This document shows positions 1 through 9,679 of a stretch of DNA of 13,194 nt, piece after piece. How positions within the stretch are numbered: position 1 is the stretch's first letter; the number at the start of each line of letters is the position of its first letter. The notes under the pieces are model-generated. The model made no database searches. It was not told where the DNA came from and saw only the letters and a list, made by a program, of their open reading frames with translations. The stretch covers positions 1 to 13,194 of the forward strand of contig JBFMHA010000084.1 in assembly GCA_040753075.1 (NCBI GenBank), in the 5' to 3' direction. The stretch is from UBA6814 sp040753075 (GTDB taxonomy: Bacteria > Desulfobacterota > Desulfovibrionia > Desulfovibrionales > Desulfovibrionaceae). Position numbers and translations under genes: made by a program.

Positions 1-2
1 CC

Positions 3-50
3 TTTGGCCGCCGGCAAGGCCCCCTCGGCCGCAAAGTGCAGGTCGTGTGA
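3..50 (+). other. Possible 3' end of a plus-strand gene cut by the window edge
   Basis: One plus-strand frame runs from the window edge to a TGA at 48-50 and reads FGRRQGPLGRKVQVV. Its third positions are mostly G or C, as in the real genes here, so it could be the C-terminus of a gene entering from the left and converging on secA. Fifteen residues are too few to identify anything. A minus-strand frame over the same bases is also open, so the coding strand is uncertain. Confidence 0.2.
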
Positions 51-74
51 AGGACACTCCCGCGACCAAAACGC

Positions 75-106
75 AAAAACGCCCCCGAGAAAGCCTCCCG
101 GGGGCG
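75..106 (-). terminator. Second (distal) intrinsic terminator downstream of secA
   Basis: An 8-bp GC stem (80-87 pairs with 99-106, arms CGCCCCCG/CGGGGGCG) encloses an 11-nt loop. Read on the minus strand it is followed by five T (complement of A75-79), then GCGTTTT. This is a rho-independent terminator for leftward transcription, about 45 bp beyond the first one. No gene fits between the two, so it most likely acts as a backup for secA. Confidence 0.6.
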
Positions 107-146
107 CTCGTGAAATATGCGGGCTAGCCCGGACGGCTCCTGCAAG

Positions 147-182
147 AAAAAAAGCCCTCCCGGCCGGAGCCGGGAGGGCTTT
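147..182 (-). terminator. Strong intrinsic terminator of secA
   Basis: A perfect 14-bp stem (151-164 with 169-182; arms start AAAGCCCTCCCGG) closes a 4-nt loop. On the minus strand it runs into a T stretch (complement of A147-153, then CTT). It begins 20 bp past the secA stop codon. On the plus strand the stem is followed only by TTTC, so it would be weak in that direction. Confidence 0.85.
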
Positions 183-201
183 CTGACATCTCACGCGCGG
201 G

Positions 202-2709
<2,508 letters not shown>

Positions 2710-2758
2710 GGATGCCTCGCAGGATGGGGTGCGGCCGGACGTGCGGGCCGGAAAGGGA

Positions 2759-3958
2759 TCACCCGTTGGTTGTCGTCAGCGTGTCCAGCCAGTGGGCCGC
2801 GGCCACGCCTTTTGGGGCTGTCGCGGCCAGTTGCAGCACGCAGCCGGAGCAGCCGGTGAGCGCCTGCTCGCCGGGCCGGGCCGCGAAGAAATCCCAGAGC
2901 GTGCCGGCCACCTGCCGGGACAGGTCCGGGGCCGCCAGTTGCAGGACCCCGCCCATGCCGCAGCAGCGGCCGTCGGAAACCCTGCCCAGCCGCTCCCCGG
3001 CCACCGCGCGCAGCCAGGCCGCGTCGTGGCCGCCCTCCGCGCCGTGGCAGGAGGTGTGGTAGTGCGCGCGCGGCGGCGCGGCATCCTCCAGCACCTCGAA
3101 CTCGGTGCTCCCGAACAGCCCGGACAGGGGCTGCACCGCCGCAAGCCAGGCCGTGGCCTCGCCCGGCTCCCAGCCCAGGTCGAATGCCGGGTAGGCGCGC
3201 AGGCCGTGCCGGCAGGTGGCGCAGAACACCGCCAGCAGCGGCCGGCCCGCGGCGCGCCAGGCGGCCAGGTTGCGGCGCTGCGCCTGTTCCTGGGCCGCGG
3301 GCTGGCCCGCATGGCCCAACGTGCAGCCGCAGCAGGCGAAGCCTTCATCGCCGGCTGCTGCATAGCCCAATCCGGCGAGCAGGGCCAGGGCCTTGTCCGT
3401 CCAGTCGGAACGCAGGTTGCGGGCCAGGCAGCCGGCAAAGGCCACGGCCTTGCGGCCGTCGCCGCGCGAGTCGAACGCCTTCACCCGCACCCAGGGCCGG
3501 ACGGCGGCTTCGGGCCGCAGGGCCTTGAGCCCGGCCAGGGCCCGGGCGGGCTTGCCCGGCGCGGTGAGGGAGGCCGGGGCCAGGCCAGCTATGGCGGACG
3601 CCGCGGGCCACAGGGCCGCGCCCTTCTCGATCCACTGCCGCCAGAACCAGCCCTGCCAGCCCGGGTGCCGGGCGCGCAGCCGGGACACCAGGTCCGGGGC
3701 GCACTTGCCCTGGGGGCAGGCATTCTCGCAGCGGCCGCAGGCCAGGCACAGGGAGGCCAGCTTCTCCGCGGCCATCTCCCGGAGCGCGCCGGGCTCGGCC
3801 TCCAGGCGCTGGGCCAGCAGGAACTTGGACCGGGGCGACAGCTCCTCGCGCCGGGTGGCGTTGAACAGCGGGCAGACCTCCAGGCAGCGGCCGCAGAGGA
3901 TGCAGAGCTTTTCGGCCGGGTTGTCCGGCAAGGGGGCGGGGTGTCGGGTCATGGGCAA
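2759..3958 (-). CDS. GlcF/HdrB-like iron-sulfur oxidoreductase subunit (two 4Fe-4S motifs, two CCG domains)
   Basis: The 399-residue product is a likely soluble electron-transfer subunit. Two ferredoxin-type motifs lie at the N-terminus: C19-x2-C22-x2-C25-x3-C29-P and C71-x2-C74-x2-C77-x3-C81-P. Two cysteine-rich CCG domains follow: C177 / C209-C210-G / C246-x2-C249, and C304 / C332-C333-G / C370-x2-C373. This layout and length match the iron-sulfur subunit of glycolate or lactate oxidases (GlcF, LldE) and relate it to heterodisulfide reductase HdrB. The expected FAD-linked oxidase partner is not in the window, so the substrate is unknown. The start is a choice between TTG at 3958, with GGAG (complement of 3964-3967) five bases upstream, and an in-frame ATG two codons later at 3952, with the same GGAG eleven bases away; spacing favours TTG. 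A promoter candidate lies upstream and secA follows after 49 bp. Confidence 0.9.
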   Translation of the reverse strand: MPMTRHPAPLPDNPAEKLCILCGRCLEVCPLFNATRREELSPRSKFLLAQRLEAEPGALREMAAEKLASLCLACGRCENACPQGKCAPDLVSRLRARHPGWQGWFWRQWIEKGAALWPAASAIAGLAPASLTAPGKPARALAGLKALRPEAAVRPWVRVKAFDSRGDGRKAVAFAGCLARNLRSDWTDKALALLAGLGYAAAGDEGFACCGCTLGHAGQPAAQEQAQRRNLAAWRAAGRPLLAVFCATCRHGLRAYPAFDLGWEPGEATAWLAAVQPLSGLFGSTEFEVLEDAAPPRAHYHTSCHGAEGGHDAAWLRAVAGERLGRVSDGRCCGMGGVLQLAAPDLSRQVAGTLWDFFAARPGEQALTGCSGCVLQLAATAPKGVAAAHWLDTLTTTNG

Positions 3959-3978
3959 GGTTTCTCCGCAAACAAAAC

Positions 3979-4007
3979 AACGTAAGTCCGCGCCGGCCGG
4001 GCGTCAA
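3979..4007 (-). promoter_or_regulatory. Candidate sigma-70-type promoter of the Fe-S gene
   Basis: On the minus strand, TTGACG (complement of 4002-4007, five of six matches to the -35 consensus) is separated by exactly 17 bases from TACGTT (complement of 3979-3984), which matches the -10 consensus at only three of six positions. The start codon lies about 20 bp downstream. The good -35 and ideal spacing support it; the -10 is poor. Confidence 0.45.
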
Positions 4008-4083
4008 TGGGCGGAGCGCGGGGCCTGAAGGCCGGCCCGGCCTTGCGGCCCGGAGACTGGACTTCCCCTCCCCTTCGGGCTAA

Positions 4084-4173
4084 GCCCGATTCCCCGCGTG
4101 TGCGGGAAACACGGGCTGTATGATGCGTTGAAAGACGCAATCCGCCCCGATTCCCCGCGCGTGCGGGAAACAC
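4084..4173 (-). CRISPR. Two-repeat, one-spacer type I-E-like mini-array (orphan or remnant)
   Basis: Two 28-nt repeats (4085-4112 and 4146-4173) differ at a single base (T4099 against C4160) and are offset by exactly 61 nt, the unit of a type I-E array (29-nt repeat plus 32-nt spacer). Read on the minus strand each begins GTGTTTCCCGC, then a 4-nt loop, then GCGGGGA, the palindromic core typical of I-E repeats. The 3' end reads ATCGGG instead of the usual TGAACCG. The unique spacer is about 4113-4145 and holds its own short inverted repeat (gatgcgt / acgcaatc). No cas gene is in the window. The second repeat ends 29 bp before the transporter ATG. Two repeats are few, but identity, hairpin and spacing together make chance unlikely. 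Confidence 0.65.
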
Positions 4174-4202
4174 TGGAACACCGCGAGAGCACCGGCCGAA
4201 CC

Positions 4203-5093
4203 ATGCCCCGCCCCGCCCCGTCCGCCCTGGCGCCCACCCTGGCCCTGCTCGCCGCGGCCGCCATCTGGGCCAGCTCCTTCGTGGTCATGAAGGCCGCGCT
4301 CGCGGCGTTCGACCCGATCTTCATCCTGGCGGTGCGCATGACCGTGGCCGCGCTCTGCCTCACGCCCTTCCTCAAGCTGCTCAAGAGCGTGCGCTACCGG
4401 CCGGGCGACTGGAGGCTCCTGGCCTTCATCGTGGTCTGCGAGCCCGGGCTCTATTTCCTGTTCGAGGCCAACGCGCTGCGCTTCACCTCGGCCTCCCAGG
4501 CGGGCATGGTGGTGGCCATCCTGCCGCTCATGGTGGGAGCCGCGGCGCGGCTGGCGCTCAAGGAGCCCCTGTCCCGCACCGCGGCCTTCGGGCTGGCCCT
4601 GGCCGTGGCCGGGGTGGTGTGGCTGTCCGCCGCGGGCGCCGCCGACGAGCATGCGCCCAACCCGGCGCTGGGGAATTTCCTGGAGTTCCTGGCCATGGTC
4701 TGCGCCACCGGGTACATGGTGGCGGCGCGGCGCCTCATGCAGCGCTATTCGCCGCACTTCATCACCGCGCTGCAGGCCGTGGCCGGGTGCGCGTTCTACC
4801 TGCCGGCCCTGGCCCTGCCCGCGGTTCCCCTGCCCGAGTCCCTGCCCCTGTGGCCCAGCCTGGGGGTGCTCTACCTGGGCAGCGCGGTGACGCTCCTGGC
4901 CTACGGCTGCTACAACTACGGCAACTCCAAGCTGCCCGCGGCCCGGGCCTCGGCCTTCACCAACCTGATCCCGGTGTTCACCCTGCTCATGGGCGTGACC
5001 CTGCTCGGCGAGACCCTGACCCCCTCCCAAATGGCGGCCGCGGCCCTGGTCATCGCCGGGGTCTTCCTGCCGGCGCTGAAGCCAAGCTCCTGA
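4203..5093 (+). CDS. DMT-superfamily (EamA) inner-membrane transporter
   Basis: The 296-residue product is strongly hydrophobic, with about ten predicted membrane helices arranged as two EamA repeats (about residues 11-142 and 156-291). The first repeat shows the family-typical AIWASSFVVMKAAL near the first helix. The second ends with the conserved pattern AFTNLIPVFTLLMG...LGETLTPSQMAAAALVIAGV. Family members export amino acids, metabolites or drugs; nothing here fixes the substrate. The frame stays open upstream to 4098, but that extension is just a reading of the CRISPR-like repeats. The ATG at 4203 begins right before the first helix and fits family length. Its ribosome binding site is weak (GAGAG at 4185-4189, 13 bases away). 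It is the only plus-strand gene, divergent from the Fe-S gene and convergent with the acetyltransferase gene, so it is probably transcribed alone. Confidence 0.92.
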   Translation: MPRPAPSALAPTLALLAAAAIWASSFVVMKAALAAFDPIFILAVRMTVAALCLTPFLKLLKSVRYRPGDWRLLAFIVVCEPGLYFLFEANALRFTSASQAGMVVAILPLMVGAAARLALKEPLSRTAAFGLALAVAGVVWLSAAGAADEHAPNPALGNFLEFLAMVCATGYMVAARRLMQRYSPHFITALQAVAGCAFYLPALALPAVPLPESLPLWPSLGVLYLGSAVTLLAYGCYNYGNSKLPAARASAFTNLIPVFTLLMGVTLLGETLTPSQMAAAALVIAGVFLPALKPSS

Positions 5094-5289
5094 CCAACCC
5101 CGGGCCGCGACCGCGCAGTCCCCTCAGGGCTCCACGCCCCGCCTCGCGGGCTACGACCAGGTCGGCAGCCTCAAGGCGGTCGCGGCCATGGACGGACCCG
5201 GCCAAAGACGGGTGGTCAAGGGGTGGACGACGACGCCTCCGGCCAGGTCCGCTTCGCCCGCCGCGGCTTAGAAAACATGAAGGGAGTCC
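5094..5289. other. Convergent intergenic region, possibly with an eroded coding remnant
   Basis: These 196 bp separate the tail-to-tail transporter and acetyltransferase genes. I see no clear intrinsic terminator; the only hairpin near the acetyltransferase stop is the small GGGACTCCC (about 5283-5291). In one plus-strand frame, from about 5128 to the TAG at 5270-5272, the first part reads GSTPRLAGYDQVGSLKAVAA with almost all third positions G or C, which looks like coding DNA. The later part does not. It has no start or ribosome site of its own. Confidence 0.2.
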
Positions 5290-7992
5290 CTAGTCCGGAT
5301 TCAGCAGCAGCTTGAACTCGTAGATGTCGTCGGCGGTGTTCTTCTTGACCTTGAAGCCCACGGCCTCGGCCAGGCCGGCCATGGCCGAGTTCTCCAGCAT
5401 GGCCTCGCCCAGGAGGTACTTGGTGCTGCGGCTCTTCACGTAGCGGATGATCTTCTCCATGAGCAGCCGGCCCAGGCCCAGGCCCTTGAGGTCCGAGCGG
5501 ATGATGATGGCGAACTCCGCGGAGCGGTTGTCCGGCCGGGTCATGGCCCGCACCACCCCCAGGGTCTCGGCCCTGCCCGTGACCGCGTCCGGGGAGGTGG
5601 CGATGAAGGCCATCTCCCGGTCGTAGTCGATCTGGGTCAGGCGCACCATCTCCGAGCGGGGCAGCTCCCGCACCATGCCGAAGAACCGGAAGCGCATGTC
5701 GTCCAGGGACAGGCGGGAGATGAACTCCCAGTGGGCCGGCTCGTCCTCGGGCCGGATGGGGCGCAGGACGGTCTTGCGGCCGTTCTTGAGCACCACGCAC
5801 TCCTCCAGCTCCTGGGGATAGGGCCGGATGGCCAGGCGCTGGGCCCCCGCTCCCTTGTACTCGGCCGCCTCGATGTCCGCGTCCAGGGCCACCACGCCGG
5901 TGTGGTCCGCGAACAGGGGGTTGATCTCCAGGCGGCGGATGCCGGGCACGTCGATGATGAGCTGGGACACCTTGACCAGGGTCAGGCACAGGGCGGCGAG
6001 GTCCACGGCCGGCGCGCCCTCGAGCCCGGCCATCTTGGCGTAGATCCTGGTGCGGGAGAGCAGCTCCTTGGCCAGGCTCATGCTCAGGGGGGGGAGGGAA
6101 ACCGCGGTGTCCACCTCCGCGCCGCTGCGCGCGCTGGCCTGGCCGAAGCGGATGTACGGCCCGAACACCGGGTCGGCCCCCACCCGGATGAACAATTCGA
6201 ACGCCCCGGGCCGCCGGGACATCTTCTGCACCACGAACCCGGCGATGTGGGCCTCGGGGTGGAACTCCCGGACCCGGTTGACCACCGCTTCGGCCGCCTC
6301 GTGCACCGCGTCCTCCGAGTCCAGGTCCAGGGCCACGCCGCCGGCCTGGGTCTTGCGCACCACGTCCGGGGACAGGATCTTGACGGCCACCGGGAAGCCC
6401 AGGCTCGCGGCCTGGGACACCGCGCCCTTGGTGGTGGCCGCCACCCGGGTTTCGGCCGCGGGGATCTGGTAGGCGGTGAGGATGTCCATGGCCTCGGGCA
6501 CCGAGAGGTGGCGGCGGCCGCCGGCCACCACGTTGTCCACGATGAGCCGGGCGGTGGTGGTGTCGGGCGCGAACTCCGAGGGCAGGGACGCCGGGGTCTC
6601 CATGAGCATCTCCTGGTTGCGGCGGTAGCGCACCAGGTGCATGAAGGACCGCACGGCCTTGTCCGCGGTCCAGTAGATGGGCACGTCCTCCTGTCCGAAG
6701 AGCTGCCGGGCGGGCTCCGCGGTGTTGCCGCCCAGCCAGCTCACGAACACGTTGCGCTTGGCCTTCTTGGCCACCCCGGCCACCGCCCTGGCGACCTCCA
6801 GGTTGTCCGCCATGGCCGAGGGCGCGTGCATGACCAGGAGCGCGTCCACGTGGTCGTCCTTGAGCAGGATCTTCATGGCCTCGGCGTAGTGCGCGCCGGG
6901 CGCGTCGGCCGGCAGGCACACCGGGTTGTCGGTGGGCAGCTCCTTGATGAGTCCGGCCAGGGCCTGTCGGGTGGGCTCGGCGAGGTGGGACGGGGTCCCG
7001 CCCTCCTGCACCAGGAAGTCCATGGCCAGGAGCCCTGGCCCGGCGCCGTTGGTCAGGATGCATAGCCGCTCGCCGCGCAGGGGTCGGGTGCGGGCGATGG
7101 TCTGCACGCTGTCGAACATGGAGTCGATGTCGAACACCCGCAGCATGCCCGCCCGCCGGAAGGCGGCGTCGTATACCGCGTCCAGGCCCAGGGCCTGGCC
7201 CGGAGGCAGGCGGATGCCGCGGGCGCCCTCGGCCGTGGCCCCGGCCTTGATGACCAGCACCGGCTTGTTGCGCGCCGTGGCCCGGGCCGCGGACATGAAG
7301 GTCCGGGCGTCCCGGATGGACTCCACGTAGAGCAGGATGGCCCGGGTGCCGGGGTCCGTGGACAGGAGGTCCAGGAGCGCGCCGAAATTCACGTCCAGCT
7401 GGTCGCCCAGGGAGATGAAGTGCGAGAAGCCGATGCTGCGCGAGTTGGCCCAGTCCAGCACCGTGGTGAACAGCGCGTCGGACTGGGTGATGAAGGCGAT
7501 CTTGCCCGGCGCGGCGTCGGAGTGGGCCAGGCTGGCGTTGATGCCGGTGGAGGGGGTGATGAACCCCAGGCTGCCCGGCCCCATGAGCCGCATGAAGTGC
7601 TTGCGGGCCGCGGACAGGGCCGCGTCCTTGAGCATGATCTGCACGTCCCCGGGCAGGGCCTCGATGCCCCGGCTCATGATGACCGCGCCGGACACGCCGC
7701 GCCGGCCCAGGTCCAGCACGTAGTCCGGGATGCTCTCCGGATCGGAGCAGATCACCGCCAGGTCCGGGGTGAGCGGCAGGGTGTCGATGGAGCGGTACAC
7801 CGGCAGGTCGAAGACCTCGTCCAGGGTGTCGTGCACCGGGATGATGGGGCCGATGAACTTGGAGGCGAGAAGGTTGCGGAGCAGCACCGCGGCCGGGTGC
7901 CCGGGCTCCTCCGTGGCGCCGATCACGGCCACGGAGTTGGGCTTGAGCATGGTCTGCAGGGGGTTGGCGTGGGCTTCCCGGGGAGTGGTCAT
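5290..7992 (-). CDS. Pat/PatZ-like acyl-CoA synthetase (NDP-forming)-GNAT fusion, probable protein lysine acetyltransferase
   Basis: The 900-residue product has the domain order of bacterial Pat (YfiQ). A CoA-binding Rossmann domain (about 12-107, MLKPNSVAVIGAT) is followed by two succinyl-CoA-ligase-like domains (about 150-290 and 305-450), an ATP-grasp domain (about 480-710, FPVAVKILSPDVVRKTQAGG) and a C-terminal GNAT domain (about 740-890) with acetyl-CoA loop DLKGLGLGRLL (834-844). Pat enzymes acetylate lysines, classically switching off acetyl-CoA synthetase. The synthetase core looks non-catalytic: the SHTG-type segment that carries the phospho-histidine in active family members reads RGIRLPPGQALG (259-270), and the usual HKSD of the ATP-grasp part is RKTQ. 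Size matches Salmonella Pat (about 886). The ATG at 7992 lacks a strong Shine-Dalgarno. The upstream helicase gene is cut off by a terminator, so this gene should have its own promoter. Confidence 0.9.
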   Translation of the reverse strand: MTTPREAHANPLQTMLKPNSVAVIGATEEPGHPAAVLLRNLLASKFIGPIIPVHDTLDEVFDLPVYRSIDTLPLTPDLAVICSDPESIPDYVLDLGRRGVSGAVIMSRGIEALPGDVQIMLKDAALSAARKHFMRLMGPGSLGFITPSTGINASLAHSDAAPGKIAFITQSDALFTTVLDWANSRSIGFSHFISLGDQLDVNFGALLDLLSTDPGTRAILLYVESIRDARTFMSAARATARNKPVLVIKAGATAEGARGIRLPPGQALGLDAVYDAAFRRAGMLRVFDIDSMFDSVQTIARTRPLRGERLCILTNGAGPGLLAMDFLVQEGGTPSHLAEPTRQALAGLIKELPTDNPVCLPADAPGAHYAEAMKILLKDDHVDALLVMHAPSAMADNLEVARAVAGVAKKAKRNVFVSWLGGNTAEPARQLFGQEDVPIYWTADKAVRSFMHLVRYRRNQEMLMETPASLPSEFAPDTTTARLIVDNVVAGGRRHLSVPEAMDILTAYQIPAAETRVAATTKGAVSQAASLGFPVAVKILSPDVVRKTQAGGVALDLDSEDAVHEAAEAVVNRVREFHPEAHIAGFVVQKMSRRPGAFELFIRVGADPVFGPYIRFGQASARSGAEVDTAVSLPPLSMSLAKELLSRTRIYAKMAGLEGAPAVDLAALCLTLVKVSQLIIDVPGIRRLEINPLFADHTGVVALDADIEAAEYKGAGAQRLAIRPYPQELEECVVLKNGRKTVLRPIRPEDEPAHWEFISRLSLDDMRFRFFGMVRELPRSEMVRLTQIDYDREMAFIATSPDAVTGRAETLGVVRAMTRPDNRSAEFAIIIRSDLKGLGLGRLLMEKIIRYVKSRSTKYLLGEAMLENSAMAGLAEAVGFKVKKNTADDIYEFKLLLNPD

Positions 7993-8066
7993 GGCTGGTG
8001 CGCTTCGGGTTCCTGGGTCAGGGTCATCGAGTTCTGACTGAAATGCGGCGGCCTGACAAGGCCCGG

Positions 8067-8108
8067 AAAACGCAACGGGCGCGGAGGAAAGTCGTCCTCC
8101 GCGCCCGT
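8067..8108 (-). terminator. Strong intrinsic terminator of the DEAD-box helicase gene
   Basis: A perfect 14-bp stem (8075-8088 with 8095-8108; arm ACGGGCGCGGAGGA) has a 6-nt loop. On the minus strand it leads into TTGCGTTTT (the TTTT complements A8067-8070). It lies 30 bp past the helicase stop and separates that gene from the acetyltransferase gene. Confidence 0.75.
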
Positions 8109-8138
8109 GCGCGTCATTCGGATGGGCGCATGCCCCGG

Positions 8139-9611
8139 CTAGGCGGCCCGGACATCACGGCGGCGCTCGTCGGAACGCCGGCCGTCCCGGTCCCGGCCGT
8201 CGCGGGGGCCGTTGCCGCCGCGTCCGCGGCCCGGGCCGCGGGACTCGGAATAGCGGGCGTCGCGCCCGTCACGGGAGTCCCTCCCGCCGCGGGCTCCGTC
8301 GCCGCCATAGCCCTGGCTCGCATCGCCGTTGCCGCGGGCGTCGCGGGATCCGCTCCCGCCGCGCCCGTAGCCGGAGCCGCGGGTGTCGCGGCCGCCGGAG
8401 CGGCCGGCCGGGGCCTTGCCGGGCCGGCCGGAGAACCGCCGGTCGGGGCGGTCGAAGTCGCTGGCGGGCTGGGGCGCGGCCGCGGCCTGGGCCTGGGCCG
8501 GGGTGAAGCCGGGGATGCGGGTGCGCTCGATGCGCCGTCCCAGCACCCGCTCCACGGCCCGCACCAGGCCCTCGTCCTCGCCGGTGACCAGGGTCAGGGC
8601 GAAGCCGGCGCGCTCGGCGCGGCCGGTGCGGCCGATGCGGTGGGTGTAGGCCTCCACCGTGTCCGGCATGTCGAAGTTCACCACGTGGGAAACCAGGTTC
8701 ACGTCGATGCCCCGGGCCGCGATGTCGGTGGCCACCAGGACCTTGATCTTCCCGTTGCGGAAGGCGTCCATGGCCGCCTGGCGGCGGTTCTGGGACATGT
8801 TGCCCTGCAGGCAGTCGGAGGGCACTCCGGCCTCGACCAGGTGGCGGGCCAGGGTCTTGGCCCGGTGCTTGGTGCGGGTGAAGACCAGCACGGAGTTGGT
8901 GTCGGTGCCGCGCAGGAAGGCCTTGAGGGCCGGGGTCTTGTCGGTCTGGCGCAGGGAGCACAGGGCGTGGGCCACGGTCTCCACCGGCCGGATTTCGCCG
9001 GCGCGCACGGTGAGCGGGTCGTCGAGGGTCTCCTCGGCCAGGGTCCGGATGGCTTCGGGCATGGTGGCGGAGAAGAGCAGCGTCTGGCGCTTCTCCGGCA
9101 CGGCCTTCAGGATGCGGCGCACGTCGGGCAGGAAGCCCATGTCGAACATGTGGTCGGCCTCGTCCAGGACCAGGACCTCCACGCCGGAAAGGTTGGCGGT
9201 GCCGCGGTTCAGGTGGTCGAGGAGCCGGCCGGGGCAGGCCACCACGATGTCCGCCCGGCGCAGGGCGTGGACCTGGGGATTGATGCCCACCCCGCCGTAC
9301 ACCGCGGCGCAGCGCAGGCCGGAGCCGGAGCCCAGCACGTCGAAGGACTGGCGGATCTGTTCGGCCAGCTCCCGGGTGGGGGCCAGCACCAGGGCGCGGG
9401 CGCGGCCGCGGGGGCCGGCGCACAGGCGGTGCAGGATGGGCAGGGCGAAGGCCGCGGTCTTGCCGGTGCCGGTCTGGGCCAGGCCCATGAGGTCGCGGCC
9501 GAGCATGACGTGGGGGATGGCCTGGGCCTGGATGGGCGTGGGGGAGCAGTAGCCCGCGGCGGCAATACCTTTGCCGATGCGCGGATCAAGCGCAAAGTCA
9601 GAAAAAAGCAC
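8139..9611 (-). CDS. DEAD-box ATP-dependent RNA helicase, RhlE-like, with RGG-rich tail
   Basis: The 490-residue product unwinds or remodels RNA using ATP, in the RhlE/DeaD manner (ribosome assembly, mRNA decay, cold response). All core motifs are present: Q motif SPTPIQAQAIP (23-33), motif I AQTGTGKT (45-52), Ia PTRELAEQ (78-85), DEAD (150-153), SAT (181-183), VFTRTK (243-248), ATDIAARGID (294-303) and HRIGRTGR (324-331). The usual TPGR is CPGR (126-129). Residues from about 372 to the end form a low-complexity tail rich in Gly, Arg and Asp with several RGG/GRG steps, typical of RNA-binding tails. The start codon is GTG at 9611, supported by AAGGA (complement of 9619-9623) seven bases upstream and by the N-terminus MLFSDFALDP, which fits the family. 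The NMO-like gene ends 68 bp upstream; readthrough is possible. Confidence 0.95.
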   Translation of the reverse strand: MLFSDFALDPRIGKGIAAAGYCSPTPIQAQAIPHVMLGRDLMGLAQTGTGKTAAFALPILHRLCAGPRGRARALVLAPTRELAEQIRQSFDVLGSGSGLRCAAVYGGVGINPQVHALRRADIVVACPGRLLDHLNRGTANLSGVEVLVLDEADHMFDMGFLPDVRRILKAVPEKRQTLLFSATMPEAIRTLAEETLDDPLTVRAGEIRPVETVAHALCSLRQTDKTPALKAFLRGTDTNSVLVFTRTKHRAKTLARHLVEAGVPSDCLQGNMSQNRRQAAMDAFRNGKIKVLVATDIAARGIDVNLVSHVVNFDMPDTVEAYTHRIGRTGRAERAGFALTLVTGEDEGLVRAVERVLGRRIERTRIPGFTPAQAQAAAAPQPASDFDRPDRRFSGRPGKAPAGRSGGRDTRGSGYGRGGSGSRDARGNGDASQGYGGDGARGGRDSRDGRDARYSESRGPGRGRGGNGPRDGRDRDGRRSDERRRDVRAA

Positions 9612-9679
9612 TATGATGTCCTTGGTTCAGAGGGTGAATCGGCCCGGGAATACGCCGGGCGGAAGGAAAGCGATGGGGG

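Noticed and set aside
4098..4202. 35-residue N-terminal extension of the transporter
   Set aside because: The extra residues are read from the CRISPR-like repeats and spacer, precede the normal first membrane helix and are not expected in the family.
4080..5030. 316-residue minus-strand frame opposite the transporter
   Set aside because: Shadow frame; the repeated FPxARGxG/FPAHAGN pieces at its end are just the translated CRISPR-like repeats.
7993..8066. TTGTCA as a -35 box for the acetyltransferase gene
   Set aside because: No acceptable -10 sequence lies 16-18 bases downstream.
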